A stretch of 64,000 nt of DNA. It comes from G041228335 sp964580905. Lineage in GTDB: Bacteria > Pseudomonadota > Alphaproteobacteria > Puniceispirillales > UBA1172. Numbering within the stretch: position 1 is the first letter of the stretch; each line of letters starts with the position of its first letter. The notes beneath the pieces are model-generated. The model saw only the letters and a program-made list of their open reading frames with translations. It was not told where the DNA came from and searched no databases. The DNA is taken from NCBI GenBank assembly GCA_964580905.1, contig CAZOLR010000009.1, positions 1 through 64,000 on the forward strand, in the 5' to 3' direction. Shown in pieces: positions 34,202 through 43,170 of this stretch. The translations under genes were made by a program, and so were the position numbers.

Positions 34202-35818
34202 TCAGGAATGATCTTCCCTGATCATGGCTGCTCCTTTTTCTGCTATCATGATTGTCGGAGCATTGGTGTTGCCTGAAACAAGTGTGGGCATGATGGATGC
34301 ATCGATCACCCGCAAGCCTTTAATGCCATGCACCCGCAGTCGTTCGTCTACCACATCACCGGTATCAGGTGACGGGCCCATCCGGCAGGTGGAAACCGGA
34401 TGATAGAGTGTTACGCCGGTTTCTCTGGCATAGGCCAGAAGCTCTTCGTCGGAGTTTATATCCCTGCCGGGGCGAAGTTCGGCTTCCACGTGTTTTTTCA
34501 TCAGGTCGCATTCCATGATTTCCCGCGCGATTCTCAGCCCGGCGACGTTAACCCGCTGATCTTCCTCGCGGTCAAGATAATTCGGAAAAATAAGCGGGGC
34601 ATCCAGCGGATCAGGTGAGCGCAGATGGATGTGTCCCCGGCTTTCCGGCCGCAACTGGCAGGGACCAAAGGTCATGCCGGGAAAATCATCGAAGACACGC
34701 TTGGCTGGATTGGCAAAGCTGGCATTGGCGATATGATACTGAATATCCGGCCCTATAAGGCCCGGTCTTGATTTCACAAAACCGCCAAGGATACCCGCGG
34801 GAAGAGACAAGGCCCCACGTCGCAACAGGGCATATTTGATAATCTCTCCGGCAAGTGCAACACCTCTTGAAAGATGATTGATGGAAAGATTGCCTTTCAG
34901 CTTCCAGGATATTCGGGAAATGTAATGGTCCTGAAGATTTTCCCCCACACCTTTCAGTTCATGCTGCGGTTTAATCCCGTGGCCTGACAAAATTGCCGGA
35001 TTGCCGATGCCGCTGAGTTCAAGGAGTTGTGGGGACTGGATAGCACCTGCGGACAAAATCACTTCACGTCCGGCTTCAATCCTTTTTTCAGATCCGTTTA
35101 TCAGGCATCGAACACCTGTGGCTTTCCTGCCATCCATGACCAGACTTGTGACTTGCGCTTTTGTAATTATGGTGAGATTTGGCCGACGACGAATCGGATC
35201 TATATAGGCTTTTTTGGCGGAATGACGGACACCGTTCTTCTGGGTGACCTGATAATAGGCAAAACCTTCCTGATCATGGCCGTTGTAATCCGGGTTATGC
35301 GGGTATCCAAGGTGCTCTGCTGCCTCTATCACCAGATCAAGCGCCTTGTATCGTGATCGTACCATCGCAACATTGAGCGGCCCGTTCCGGCCACGAAGAT
35401 CCGGGTCCATATCTTCATAACCGAGAGCTTCGCAATGTTCGGCTTTGCGAAAAAAGGGCAGCACGTCCTGATACGACCAGCCACGATTGCCGCGCTGGGC
35501 CCAACCGTCGTAGTCATGCGACTGTCCGCGAACATAGAGCATGGCGTTAATGGCAGATGATCCCCCCAACACCTTACCCCTGGGAAAAGCGATGGGCCGC
35601 ATGGCGGTATTTGCCTCTGGCTCGCTTTCAAACATCCAGTTGATGGCCGGGTTAACCATGGTTTTAATATAACCTGCCGGGATATGGATCAGGGGATTGC
35701 GGTCCTCTCCACCTGCTTCGAGCAGAATAACGCTGATCTTTGGATCCTCGGAGAGGCGATTGGCGAGAACACACCCTGCGGAACCTGCACCAACGACTAT
35801 ATAATCTGCTTTGCGCAT
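34202..35818 (-). CDS. GMC family FAD-dependent oxidoreductase (choline/alcohol dehydrogenase-like)
   Basis: The 538-aa GMC enzyme starts VVGAGSAGCVLANRLSEDP (FAD loop), has GGSSAINAMLYVRGQ and SAGAIQSPQLLELSGIG (the two GMC signatures), and ends with the catalytic pair in YHPVSTCRMGP and GNTNAPTIMIAEKGA. Relatives oxidise choline, polyethylene glycol or aliphatic alcohols, passing electrons to the respiratory chain. No betaine-aldehyde dehydrogenase is adjacent, so choline as substrate is uncertain. It is monocistronic or heads the flavoprotein string after an 80-base gap. Confidence 0.93.
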   Translation of the reverse strand: MRKADYIVVGAGSAGCVLANRLSEDPKISVILLEAGGEDRNPLIHIPAGYIKTMVNPAINWMFESEPEANTAMRPIAFPRGKVLGGSSAINAMLYVRGQSHDYDGWAQRGNRGWSYQDVLPFFRKAEHCEALGYEDMDPDLRGRNGPLNVAMVRSRYKALDLVIEAAEHLGYPHNPDYNGHDQEGFAYYQVTQKNGVRHSAKKAYIDPIRRRPNLTIITKAQVTSLVMDGRKATGVRCLINGSEKRIEAGREVILSAGAIQSPQLLELSGIGNPAILSGHGIKPQHELKGVGENLQDHYISRISWKLKGNLSINHLSRGVALAGEIIKYALLRRGALSLPAGILGGFVKSRPGLIGPDIQYHIANASFANPAKRVFDDFPGMTFGPCQLRPESRGHIHLRSPDPLDAPLIFPNYLDREEDQRVNVAGLRIAREIMECDLMKKHVEAELRPGRDINSDEELLAYARETGVTLYHPVSTCRMGPSPDTGDVVDERLRVHGIKGLRVIDASIMPTLVSGNTNAPTIMIAEKGAAMIREDHS

Positions 35819-35961
35819 TAACCCAGCCTCTTTAATAAAGATGTACTATACTCTTCCCGGCAGACCTGCAAAGTTGTTTTTCCGGGAGTTGCTCTAAATC
35901 AGGAATTAGATCAGTCGCGCCGGCAAAGTAAGCAATCACACGATATTGATGGAGATGGTGA

Positions 35962-36381
35962 ATGGATATATTTGTTTACGGGACTCTTCGTGATGCGTCC
36001 ATTCGTGATGCGGTGCTGGGTCATGCGGTATCTCGTGTAACCCCTGCCACGATCAGGGGATATGAAGCAAGGCTTGTTCGTGGACATGATTTCCCCATAA
36101 TCCGTCCATTTCCGGAGAGCGTGACTAAAGGTGAAATCCTGCATGATCTGAGCGAAGAAGATGTTTACGCACTGGACAAGTTTGAAGGGGATACCTACGA
36201 TCGTAAAGATATGACGGCTTTGCTTCAGGACGGCCGGGAGCAGACGGTCAATGTTTATGTAGATTGCGGCATTTACGAAGATGGCGGGCCTTTTGACCTT
36301 GATCAATGGGTAAGCAATATGCGCCATGGTTTTATCAGGACATTCATGGGAGACCGGGGGTTTGTCAAACCGAAAAACTGA
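35962..36381 (+). CDS. Gamma-glutamylcyclotransferase (AIG2-like)
   Basis: The 139-aa protein has the family start IFVYGTLRDASIRDAVLG (substrate-binding YGTL) and the catalytic Glu in ALDKFEGDTYDRKDM. Characterised relatives open gamma-glutamyl-amine linkages to 5-oxoproline. The substrate here is unknown. A small membrane-peptide gene overlaps its 3' end. The upstream 143 bases diverge from the GMC gene and show no clear motif. Confidence 0.9.
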   Translation: MDIFVYGTLRDASIRDAVLGHAVSRVTPATIRGYEARLVRGHDFPIIRPFPESVTKGEILHDLSEEDVYALDKFEGDTYDRKDMTALLQDGREQTVNVYVDCGIYEDGGPFDLDQWVSNMRHGFIRTFMGDRGFVKPKN

Positions 36382-36514
36382 CGGAAGGTCTGATCAGGCA
36401 GCAAGCAAAAATTGGCTCAAACATCTCGGCATTGGTGCATTTCTTTTCTTTTTTCTCAAAGGTATAGGCTGGCTGGTGGTTGCAGGCCTTGCCGTGTGGG
36501 GTTTCTGGGGATAA
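36362..36514 (+). CDS. Small alphaproteobacterial membrane peptide
   Basis: This 50-aa frame starts at TTG 36362, with GGGAG 9 bases upstream, and overlaps the end of the cyclotransferase gene by 20 bases; a longer frame from ATG 36326 is possible. It has a basic head (SNRKTDGRSDQAASKNWLKH) and one hydrophobic helix (GAFLFFFLKGIGWLVVAGLA) with a Lys in the middle, ending in GFWG. Short peptides of this pattern are common in alphaproteobacteria, with no known function. The composition supports a real gene, but the start is uncertain. Confidence 0.5.
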   Translation: MSNRKTDGRSDQAASKNWLKHLGIGAFLFFFLKGIGWLVVAGLAVWGFWG

Positions 36515-36540
36515 GCTGAGATCATATCTGGGGACATTCC

Positions 36541-37281
36541 ATGACAAAGCAAAGACCCATACTTGTTCTGACCGGCGCCAGTCGTGGTATTGGGCACGCT
36601 ACCGTTAAGCGTTTTTCAGAAGAGGGATGGCGTATCATCACCTGTTCACGACATGCTTTTCCGGAAAATTGCCCATGGCCTGCTGGTGAGGAAGATCATC
36701 TTCAGATCGATCTTTCGGATCAGTCAAGTATTGAAGACGGGGTGCGTGAACTCCTTGACCGGCTGGATGGTCAGCCCCTGAACGCGCTGGTGAATAATGC
36801 CGGTATTTCACCGAAAATGCCTGACCAGCAACGAATGGATAGCCTGCATACACCCATGGAAACCTGGATGCAGGTTTTTCAGGTGAATTTCTTTGCCCCG
36901 ATAATGCTGGCCCGCGGACTAAGTTCATCCCTTGTCAAAGGGCAGGGGTCGATTGTCAATGTCACCTCTATCGCCGGCAGCAGGGTTCATAGTTTTGCAG
37001 GGACGGCTTATGCAACATCCAAAGCGGCACTGGCCTCATTGACCCGGGAAATGGCCGCGGATTTCGGTCCTCTGGGTGTTCGTGTCAATGCGATTGCGCC
37101 GGGGGAGATCAAAACCGATATCCTTTCTCCTGAAACCGAGGAAAAGGTTCTGCCGGATATCCCGATGCGGAGACTTGGCACCACCGAAGAAGTGGCTGAG
37201 ACTATCTACTTCTTGTGTTCCGGTGCTTCAAGCTATCTGAACGGAGCTGAAATTCATATTAATGGCGGTCAGCATGTCTGA
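36541..37281 (+). CDS. Short-chain dehydrogenase/reductase
   Basis: The 246-aa SDR has the NAD(P) loop TGASRGIGHATV, NNAG at about residue 84, the catalytic Ser in VTSIAGS and Tyr-x3-Lys in AYATSKAAL, then NAIAPGEIKTDIL and GAEIHINGGQ. It is a classical SDR of unknown substrate. The aminotransferase gene follows by 23 bases in the same direction, so the pair may act on one pathway, such as interconverting a carbonyl and an alcohol or amine. Confidence 0.93.
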   Translation: MTKQRPILVLTGASRGIGHATVKRFSEEGWRIITCSRHAFPENCPWPAGEEDHLQIDLSDQSSIEDGVRELLDRLDGQPLNALVNNAGISPKMPDQQRMDSLHTPMETWMQVFQVNFFAPIMLARGLSSSLVKGQGSIVNVTSIAGSRVHSFAGTAYATSKAALASLTREMAADFGPLGVRVNAIAPGEIKTDILSPETEEKVLPDIPMRRLGTTEEVAETIYFLCSGASSYLNGAEIHINGGQHV

Positions 37282-37304
37282 CCCATTGTCGATGAGGGAA
37301 CATT

Positions 37305-38699
37305 ATGAATAAACCTGAAAATTTTTCACCCAATTCAGCTGAAGCCAGGGATATTGCCCATCACCTGCATCCTTACACAAGTCCGGCCATGCTCAAGGAA
37401 AAAGGTCCCCAGATCATGCGTTCCGGCAGCGGCATTTATGTGACTGATGCTGACGGAAAAGAATATATTGAGGGGATGAGCGGGCTGTGGTGCGCTTCAC
37501 TCGGGTTTAATGAGCCTGAACTTGTAAAGGCTGCAACGGAGCAGATGCAAAATCTGCCCTATTATCATAGCTTTACCGGTAAAACTGTTGACCCTGCCAT
37601 TGATCTTGCCGAAATCCTCATCAAAATTGCACCTGAAGGGCTCGAAAAGGTCTTTTTCTGCAATTCCGGATCTGAAGCAAACGACACCGCCATCAAAATG
37701 GTATGGTATTATCATGCTTCGATAGGTAAGCCGGAAAAGAAGAAGATTATCAGCCGTAAACGTGCTTATCACGGCGTTACTCTTGCGGCCGCCAGCCTGA
37801 CCGCGCTTGCCTATGTTCAGGACGGATTTGGTCTGCCGCTTGATTTTGCCCGTCATACATCTTCACCTCATTATTTTCAGGACGCCCATGACGGGGAAAG
37901 CGAGGCTGATTTTACCGCGCGCATCATGCGGGAGCTGGAAGAAATGATTGAAGCCGAAGGTGCTGATACCATCGGTGCATTCATTGCCGAACCTCTCATG
38001 GGTGCAGGGGGTGTTATTCTTCCCCCTGAAGGTTATTTTCAGGCACTCAAGCCAATCCTGGACAAGCACGATATCCTCATGATTGCGGATGAGGTCATAT
38101 GCGGCTTCGGACGCACCGGCAATATGTGGGGGTCTCAAACCTATGGGATCAGGCCTGATATTCTGACTTGTGCCAAGGCTCTGTCTTCGGCGTATCTACC
38201 CATATCTGCCGTAATGGTCTCAGGCAAGGTGGCGGCAGGCGTCGAAGAGCAGGCCAACAGGTTGGGTCAGTTCGGGCATGGCTATACCTATTCCGCGCAT
38301 CCTGTTCCTGCGGCGGTGGCCAAACGCACCATGGAGCTGATGGAAGAGCGTGATATTGTCGGCCATGTGCGATCAGTTTCGCCGTTATTCAATGAACGTG
38401 TTGCCGCCATGGAGAGATTTGAAAGCGTCGGCAACACGCGTTCTGTCGGGCTTATTGGTGCCATGGAATTCGTGGCTGAGCCGGGGACACGTATCAAGAT
38501 GGATCCTGCCCAGAAATTTGCCGCAAAAGCCATGGCTGTTATTCAGGAACATGGGGTGATCCTCAGGGCACTGCCTGTTGACGGTATAGGTTTCTGCCCC
38601 CCTCTCATAACGACAGAAGATGAAATAAACCTGCTTTTCGACAGGGTGGAGAAGGCCATGCCCGTTATCGATGGCATGGCGGCGGAAATCCGCGGCTGA
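37305..38699 (+). CDS. Class III (omega) aminotransferase
   Basis: The 464-aa PLP enzyme shows SGLWCASLGFNEPEL, the cofactor segment FFCNSGSEANDTAIKM, the Asp of MIADEVICGFGRTG and the PLP Lys in CAKALSSAYLPISAVMVS. It resembles putrescine-, taurine- and beta-alanine-pyruvate aminotransferases. The amino donor is unknown. It follows an SDR and precedes a 2OG-Fe(II) oxygenase-like gene by 5 bases, so the three may be cotranscribed. Confidence 0.93.
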   Translation: MNKPENFSPNSAEARDIAHHLHPYTSPAMLKEKGPQIMRSGSGIYVTDADGKEYIEGMSGLWCASLGFNEPELVKAATEQMQNLPYYHSFTGKTVDPAIDLAEILIKIAPEGLEKVFFCNSGSEANDTAIKMVWYYHASIGKPEKKKIISRKRAYHGVTLAAASLTALAYVQDGFGLPLDFARHTSSPHYFQDAHDGESEADFTARIMRELEEMIEAEGADTIGAFIAEPLMGAGGVILPPEGYFQALKPILDKHDILMIADEVICGFGRTGNMWGSQTYGIRPDILTCAKALSSAYLPISAVMVSGKVAAGVEEQANRLGQFGHGYTYSAHPVPAAVAKRTMELMEERDIVGHVRSVSPLFNERVAAMERFESVGNTRSVGLIGAMEFVAEPGTRIKMDPAQKFAAKAMAVIQEHGVILRALPVDGIGFCPPLITTEDEINLLFDRVEKAMPVIDGMAAEIRG

Positions 38700-38704
38700 C
38701 AAAT

Positions 38705-39346
38705 TTGGCCGCACGTCTTTCCAGAACGCCCGGCAAGATCAGTGCGTTGCGATCAGCGCTTGAGGAGCTGTCAGGAGATGGCGTTCTTGGTGTTTCCGTT
38801 TCGTTTTTCAGCCCGGATGAGATTGCGACGCTTATCCGTGAGGTATCGCGTCTGCCCATGCGAAAGGCGAAATCCAGGGTTGGTGCCGCCGGACGCGAAG
38901 TTCATCAGGATTTTGACATCTGTTTTCCGGCTCCGCGTCAGGGCGTGCTGAATGACCTTGCCGGTCTACTTGAAACATGTGTTGCTGAGGTGGAAGACGA
39001 GTCCCATTCCTCTTTTCTTGACGGTCCTCTTCACCTTAATGACCTTGCCGTGCAGCACTACCCCAAAAACTCAAGAGGAATTGGTGTTCATCGGGATGCG
39101 CTGAGATACAGGCGGCTTGTTTTCATTATAACCCTTGCCGGTCAATCAAGATTTTATCTTTGTGAAGACCGTGACGGATCTGGTGCCGTCGCGATTGATG
39201 ACAGCCCCGGCATGCTGACCATTCTCTCAGCCCCCGGTTTCCGGGGGCGGGAAGGTGAGGCGTCACGTCCCCTGCATTTTGTCAGTGATGTTACGGGAGG
39301 AAGGTTGTCTATAGGTTTGAGAGAAGACACCAAACTAACCACCTGA
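38705..39346 (+). CDS. 2-oxoglutarate/Fe(II) oxygenase-like protein
   Basis: The 213-aa protein has the facial-triad pattern: His-x-Asp in IGVHRDALRYRRLVFIITL, a distal His in SRPLHFVSDVTGG, and an Arg 11 residues after that His in RLSIGLREDTK for 2-oxoglutarate. The strand pattern fits a double-stranded beta-helix. The best start is TTG 38705, 5 bases after the aminotransferase stop, with a weak ribosome site. The substrate is unknown. Its place after an SDR-aminotransferase pair suggests a small-molecule oxygenase. The assignment rests on motif spacing only. Confidence 0.68.
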   Translation: MAARLSRTPGKISALRSALEELSGDGVLGVSVSFFSPDEIATLIREVSRLPMRKAKSRVGAAGREVHQDFDICFPAPRQGVLNDLAGLLETCVAEVEDESHSSFLDGPLHLNDLAVQHYPKNSRGIGVHRDALRYRRLVFIITLAGQSRFYLCEDRDGSGAVAIDDSPGMLTILSAPGFRGREGEASRPLHFVSDVTGGRLSIGLREDTKLTT

Positions 39347-39428
39347 AAATCCATCGGGGCTGTTGCAGGGAGAGCCCTGATCTGCGATCCTGATATTACG
39401 AATATAATATATGGCAGGAGTAGCGGCG

Positions 39429-40007
39429 ATGAAGATAAGTGTTTCCGGCAAAAATATGGATACGGGTGGGTCCTTTCAGGAACATGCCAATGATGCGTTA
39501 ACCGCAGCGGTGGTAAAATATTTTGACAACGCAATCAGCGGGTCCGTCACTCTGAGTAAAGGTACCGCCGGTTTTGATGTGGGGATCCGGATTACACTGA
39601 CACGCCGTATCGTGATGGAGGCGAGCGGAGCTGCGTCAGATGCTCATGTCGCGCTGGAACAGGCTGTAAACCACATTGAAAAACGCCTGCGCCGCTATCA
39701 CCGCCGACTTAAGAACCACCGTGTAGATGCCCCTGCTGATGATGTTCTTCCGGCAACGGTAACGGTGTTTGCTCCGGAAGAGCCTGAAGCAGAAGCCGTT
39801 CTTCCTGAAGAGGTTTCATCTCCTCCTATTCTGGCAGAAATGGATTACGAAGTTCATCTCATGACGGTCGAAGAGGCCGTGATGGTTTTTGAGCTTTCGG
39901 GCCAGTCTGCTTTGATGTTCAGAAACAAGGCGCATCTTGGACTTAACATGCTACATAGGCGGGATGACGGAAGTATCGGGTGGGTGGACCCGAGGGGAAA
40001 TCGCTAG
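39429..40007 (+). CDS. hpf: Ribosome hibernation-promoting factor, long form
   Basis: The 192-aa protein joins an N-terminal S30AE domain (MKISVSGKNMDTGGSFQEHA, with KRLRRYHRRLKNH at its end) to the C-terminal dimerisation domain (YEVHLMTVEEAVMVFELSGQ and LNMLHRRDDGSIGWVDPR). Long HPF dimerises 70S ribosomes into inactive 100S particles in stationary phase. GGCAGGAG precedes ATG 39429; a start at 39411 would add six residues. No rpoN or ptsN gene lies alongside, unlike many genomes. It converges with the phosphatase gene, overlapping it by 4 bases. Confidence 0.95.
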   Translation: MKISVSGKNMDTGGSFQEHANDALTAAVVKYFDNAISGSVTLSKGTAGFDVGIRITLTRRIVMEASGAASDAHVALEQAVNHIEKRLRRYHRRLKNHRVDAPADDVLPATVTVFAPEEPEAEAVLPEEVSSPPILAEMDYEVHLMTVEEAVMVFELSGQSALMFRNKAHLGLNMLHRRDDGSIGWVDPRGNR

Positions 40008-40630
40008 GCCGGTATATTTAACTGATCCAGCTTCCAACAGCCTCTTGTTGTTTCTGTGGAACGAAGAAAAGTAAGTTTGCTCAGGGATAGCGGCGAAATG
40101 CCAAACCCCAGAGCCCGTTCCATATCAAGGTTGAGCGCCTGTCCTATAAGCGCGCGAAAGATCATGGCATGACCTATGAGAACAAGGTGATCTTCTGAAA
40201 ATTCCTCGATCTTTTTAAGCAATTCCGCTGTCCGCCGCCAGAGAGTTTCAAAGCTCTCCCCCTCAGGCGGAGTGATCGAAGGATGCAGAAAGTGCCAGTC
40301 AGTCAGCGGTCCATCTTTTATTTCATCCCAGATGTCTTTAATCGGTTTGCCATGCCAAAGACCATAATTCTGCTCTTTCAAGAGGGGGGTTATTTGCACC
40401 TCACCTGCACGTGCTCCGGATGCCATAAAAGTTTCTGCGGTTATTCGAGTGCGCCTGAGAGGGCTGACCCACCATGTAGCGTCGTTGGGGATCTTTTCAG
40501 CCAACCGTTCAAACGCAGCGGCATCGGAAAGGTCAGCGCTTGGGTCGGATGGCGGCAGGCAATCCTTATCGTGAACGGACGGGGCATGACGTATCAGGGT
40601 CAGGTGGAGAGGCTTGATGATATCAGCCAT
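40004..40630 (-). CDS. cobC: Histidine phosphatase family protein (alpha-ribazole phosphatase-like)
   Basis: The 208-aa phosphatase has the RHG-type motif LTLIRHAPSVHDKD (catalytic His), the Arg of SPLRRTRITAETF and the second His of LVLIGHAMIFRAL. The gene starts one base after cobS, in a run with cobT and cobU, which points to removal of phosphate from alpha-ribazole 5'-phosphate or adenosylcobalamin phosphate in nucleotide-loop assembly. The substrate is assigned from context; the superfamily is broad. Confidence 0.82.
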   Translation of the reverse strand: MADIIKPLHLTLIRHAPSVHDKDCLPPSDPSADLSDAAAFERLAEKIPNDATWWVSPLRRTRITAETFMASGARAGEVQITPLLKEQNYGLWHGKPIKDIWDEIKDGPLTDWHFLHPSITPPEGESFETLWRRTAELLKKIEEFSEDHLVLIGHAMIFRALIGQALNLDMERALGFGISPLSLSKLTFLRSTETTRGCWKLDQLNIPA

Positions 40631-40631
40631 A

Positions 40632-41429
40632 TCAGAGCATCATCACGAAAGTCATGAGAATGACGGTCTCGCTGATCTGTTGGGTGGCGCCAAGCCCATC
40701 ACCATTTATCCCGCCAAGCCATTTATCAAGGAACCAGCCGAGTGCCAGCGTTATGCTAACCGCGCCCAAGAGTGCCGCCAATGCGGCATTGATCCCGACA
40801 AAAGTTGCGGCGAGAACCAGGCCAAGTATCAGGCTGAACCCTGCAATGCTTAACTCGGGCTTTCCGGTGAGATGCGCAAGGCCGGTGTCATCAGGTGTGT
40901 TTCTGGACGCCCGCTGAAGCGCCATCATCGCGCGTGACAGCGCCGCGCTGGCGACAAGGGCATGCAACATTGCCCAGGGGTTTTTACCTGCAAGATCAGC
41001 GAGGCAGATAGCGCTTATCGTGATGAAGATGACCAGCGCGATTGTTCCGAATGTTCCAATGGAACTGTCGCGCATAATCCTCAGGCGATGCGCCGGATCA
41101 CGTCCGCCAAGCCCGTCGGCAACATCCGCAAGCCCGTCCTGATGGAGGCCGCCCGTCAGTAGCGCAATACCACCGAGCGAAAGAAGTGCGGATGCCAGCG
41201 GTGGCAGACCGGCTGAAATCAGCAGAACGCCAAGAATGCCCGGAATAGCCGCAACACCAACCCCGATGACGGGGAAAGCCCAGTAGCTTCGTTTGGTTTC
41301 CGGCTGAGACTCAAAATTCCATTGAACGGGTATCCGGGTCAGTATCATGGCCGCCGCCATGATGTCCTGATAAAGATGCACCGCTGATCGCATCAATCTC
41401 TCTGATGAAGTGGGTTGGGATTCGCTCAT
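40632..41429 (-). CDS. cobS: Adenosylcobinamide-GDP ribazoletransferase
   Basis: The 265-aa membrane enzyme joins adenosylcobinamide-GDP with alpha-ribazole to make cobalamin. GGLHQDGLADVADGLGGRDPAHRL (trimmed, conserved Asp pair) and several hydrophobic helices are typical. ATG 41429 (MSESQPTS) with GGAGG just upstream is preferred to the frame from 41546, which would overlap cobT. It lies 13 bases after cobT. It acts in the inner membrane. Confidence 0.95.
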   Translation of the reverse strand: MSESQPTSSERLMRSAVHLYQDIMAAAMILTRIPVQWNFESQPETKRSYWAFPVIGVGVAAIPGILGVLLISAGLPPLASALLSLGGIALLTGGLHQDGLADVADGLGGRDPAHRLRIMRDSSIGTFGTIALVIFITISAICLADLAGKNPWAMLHALVASAALSRAMMALQRASRNTPDDTGLAHLTGKPELSIAGFSLILGLVLAATFVGINAALAALLGAVSITLALGWFLDKWLGGINGDGLGATQQISETVILMTFVMML

Positions 41430-41442
41430 AATCCCTCCGTTT

Positions 41443-42456
41443 CTATCCTTCGGATACACCGGCTTCGGCAAAGGTTGCCATCCCGCTATGAACTTCGACA
41501 GCGGCTCTGATAACAGGGAATGCTGTTGCCGCACCGCTTCCTTCACCTAGCCGGAGACCGAGATCAAGTATAGGTTCAAGTCCGGTTTTGGCAAGAATGC
41601 GCTGATGCCCGGGCTCTTGTGAGCGATGGCTGATAAGGCAGTGATCAAGAATATCAGGGTTATCTTTGTAAAGAGGCAGAACAGAAGCCGTGCTGATATA
41701 TCCGTCAAGCAGGACCGGTATAGAACGATGCCTTGCTTCGAGTACAGCACCGGCAATGGCGGCAAGCTCGCGGCCCCCCAGATGCGAAAGTATCGATAAG
41801 CCATCTTTCAGGTTTGAATGAAATCCGACCGACTGTTCCACCACCTCAACCTTTCGGTTTATGCCATCTGCATCAAGTCCGGTGCCCGGGCCAACCCAGT
41901 CAACGGCCTTGCCACCAAGGCAGGCAAGGGCGATTGCGGCGGCCGAGGTGGTGTTTGCTATTCCCATTTCGCCCAGAAGAAGAATGTCGGCATCATCCGG
42001 AATGGCGTCTGCCCCTGTTTGCATGGCGGTGAGAGTTTCCTGAACGGTCATGGCGGCTTGAGTGGTAAAATCTTGTGTCGGGCGATCCAGCTCAAGGGCG
42101 ATGACATCAAGGTTGATTCCACCTGCACGGGTAAGCTGGTTGATCGCAGCCCCCCCGGCCGAGAAATTGCCCACCATCTGCGCTGTAACCTCAGACGGGA
42201 ATGCGGAAACACCTTGTGCCGCAACACCATGATTCCCCGCAAAGATCAGACATTGAGGTGAGTTAAGTTGAGGTTTTTCCCGGCCTTGCCACCCGGCGAT
42301 CCATATTGCAATCTCTTCAAGCCGCCCGAGGGAACCGGGAGGTTTTGTCAGTTGTCCCTGCCTTAAACGCGCGGCATCCATTGCCACCTGATCAGGCGCA
42401 GGCAGTGACTTTATGGCTTCACGATAGTGTTCAGGATCTGAAAAGGAGCATGTCAT
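41443..42456 (-). CDS. cobT: Nicotinate-nucleotide-dimethylbenzimidazole phosphoribosyltransferase
   Basis: The 337-aa enzyme makes alpha-ribazole phosphate from a lower ligand base and nicotinate mononucleotide. Motifs include LTKPPGSLGRLEEIAIWIAG, FAGNHGVAAQGVSAFPSEV, LGEMGIANTTSAAA and the catalytic Glu region RLGEGSGAATAF. ATG 42456 has GAGG about 9 bases upstream; the TTG at 42471 is less likely. Family members can use several benzimidazoles, so the lower ligand is not fixed by sequence. Confidence 0.96.
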   Translation of the reverse strand: MTCSFSDPEHYREAIKSLPAPDQVAMDAARLRQGQLTKPPGSLGRLEEIAIWIAGWQGREKPQLNSPQCLIFAGNHGVAAQGVSAFPSEVTAQMVGNFSAGGAAINQLTRAGGINLDVIALELDRPTQDFTTQAAMTVQETLTAMQTGADAIPDDADILLLGEMGIANTTSAAAIALACLGGKAVDWVGPGTGLDADGINRKVEVVEQSVGFHSNLKDGLSILSHLGGRELAAIAGAVLEARHRSIPVLLDGYISTASVLPLYKDNPDILDHCLISHRSQEPGHQRILAKTGLEPILDLGLRLGEGSGAATAFPVIRAAVEVHSGMATFAEAGVSEG

Positions 42457-42483
42457 GAATGATTTCCTCAAGTAGGATAAGGA

Positions 42484-43014
42484 TTATTTCAACATCATGG
42501 GCAGGCCGGCTACCATCAGAACGACCTTGTCCGCCATAGCTGCGACACGCTGGTTAAGAAGGCCTATATCATCACGGAAATCTCTTGCCATCCTGTTTTC
42601 AGGCACAATACCCAGCCCTGTCTCATCACTAACAAGTATGACGGATGCTCTTGTGTCATCAAGGGCGGCGATAAGATCGTCAAATGCCCCCGGGCGGTCA
42701 CGGTCGGCCAGCATCAGGTTAGTGATCCATGTGCCGATGCTGTCGATCAGGATAACATCATTTGCACCATGTGTCCGGATGATGGAAGCGATATCAAGAG
42801 GCTCTTCAACGGTGTCGAAACGATCCTGCCGAAGTTTGCGGTGGCGCGATATTCTCTCTTCCATCTCAGCATCAAAAGCCTGACCTGTGGCAAGGTATAC
42901 AGGTCGCATATTGCCTGAAAGCCTGAGCGCTTCTGTCTCAGCAAAAGCTGTTTTCCCTGAACGTGCTCCCCCAAGGGCCAGTATTTTCATTCCGGATTTA
43001 AGAGGCATATCCAT
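42484..43014 (-). CDS. cobU: Adenosylcobinamide kinase/guanylyltransferase
   Basis: The 176-aa bifunctional enzyme phosphorylates adenosylcobinamide and adds GMP. It has the P-loop ALGGARSGKTAFAE, the guanylylated-His segment RISRHRKLRQDRFDTVEEP, and LVSDETGLGIVPENRMARDF. It heads the reverse-strand cobU-cobT-cobS-cobC group, which completes cobalamin from cobinamide. Starts at 43014 or 43008 are both possible. I see no cobalamin riboswitch in the 156 bases before it. Confidence 0.95.
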   Translation of the reverse strand: MDMPLKSGMKILALGGARSGKTAFAETEALRLSGNMRPVYLATGQAFDAEMEERISRHRKLRQDRFDTVEEPLDIASIIRTHGANDVILIDSIGTWITNLMLADRDRPGAFDDLIAALDDTRASVILVSDETGLGIVPENRMARDFRDDIGLLNQRVAAMADKVVLMVAGLPMMLK

Positions 43015-43170
43015 TCCCCGTCACCATCATTCTCTGCTTTTAGAATGCTGAAATCCTCTTGACCAGAAGAGATTTCCGGATAAGGCGAATTTTTGCTTTA
43101 AAATGTCCTTTTTAAGCTTTTCAAGGGAGTATTCACGATTAAGGTTGAAGGGTAAAGGAAAACAAGGCGC

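Noticed and set aside
43015..43170. Cobalamin riboswitch between cobU and mttB
   Set aside because: I looked for a B12-box-like conserved core on both strands and could not find one; the region is AT-rich with no clear multi-stem fold.
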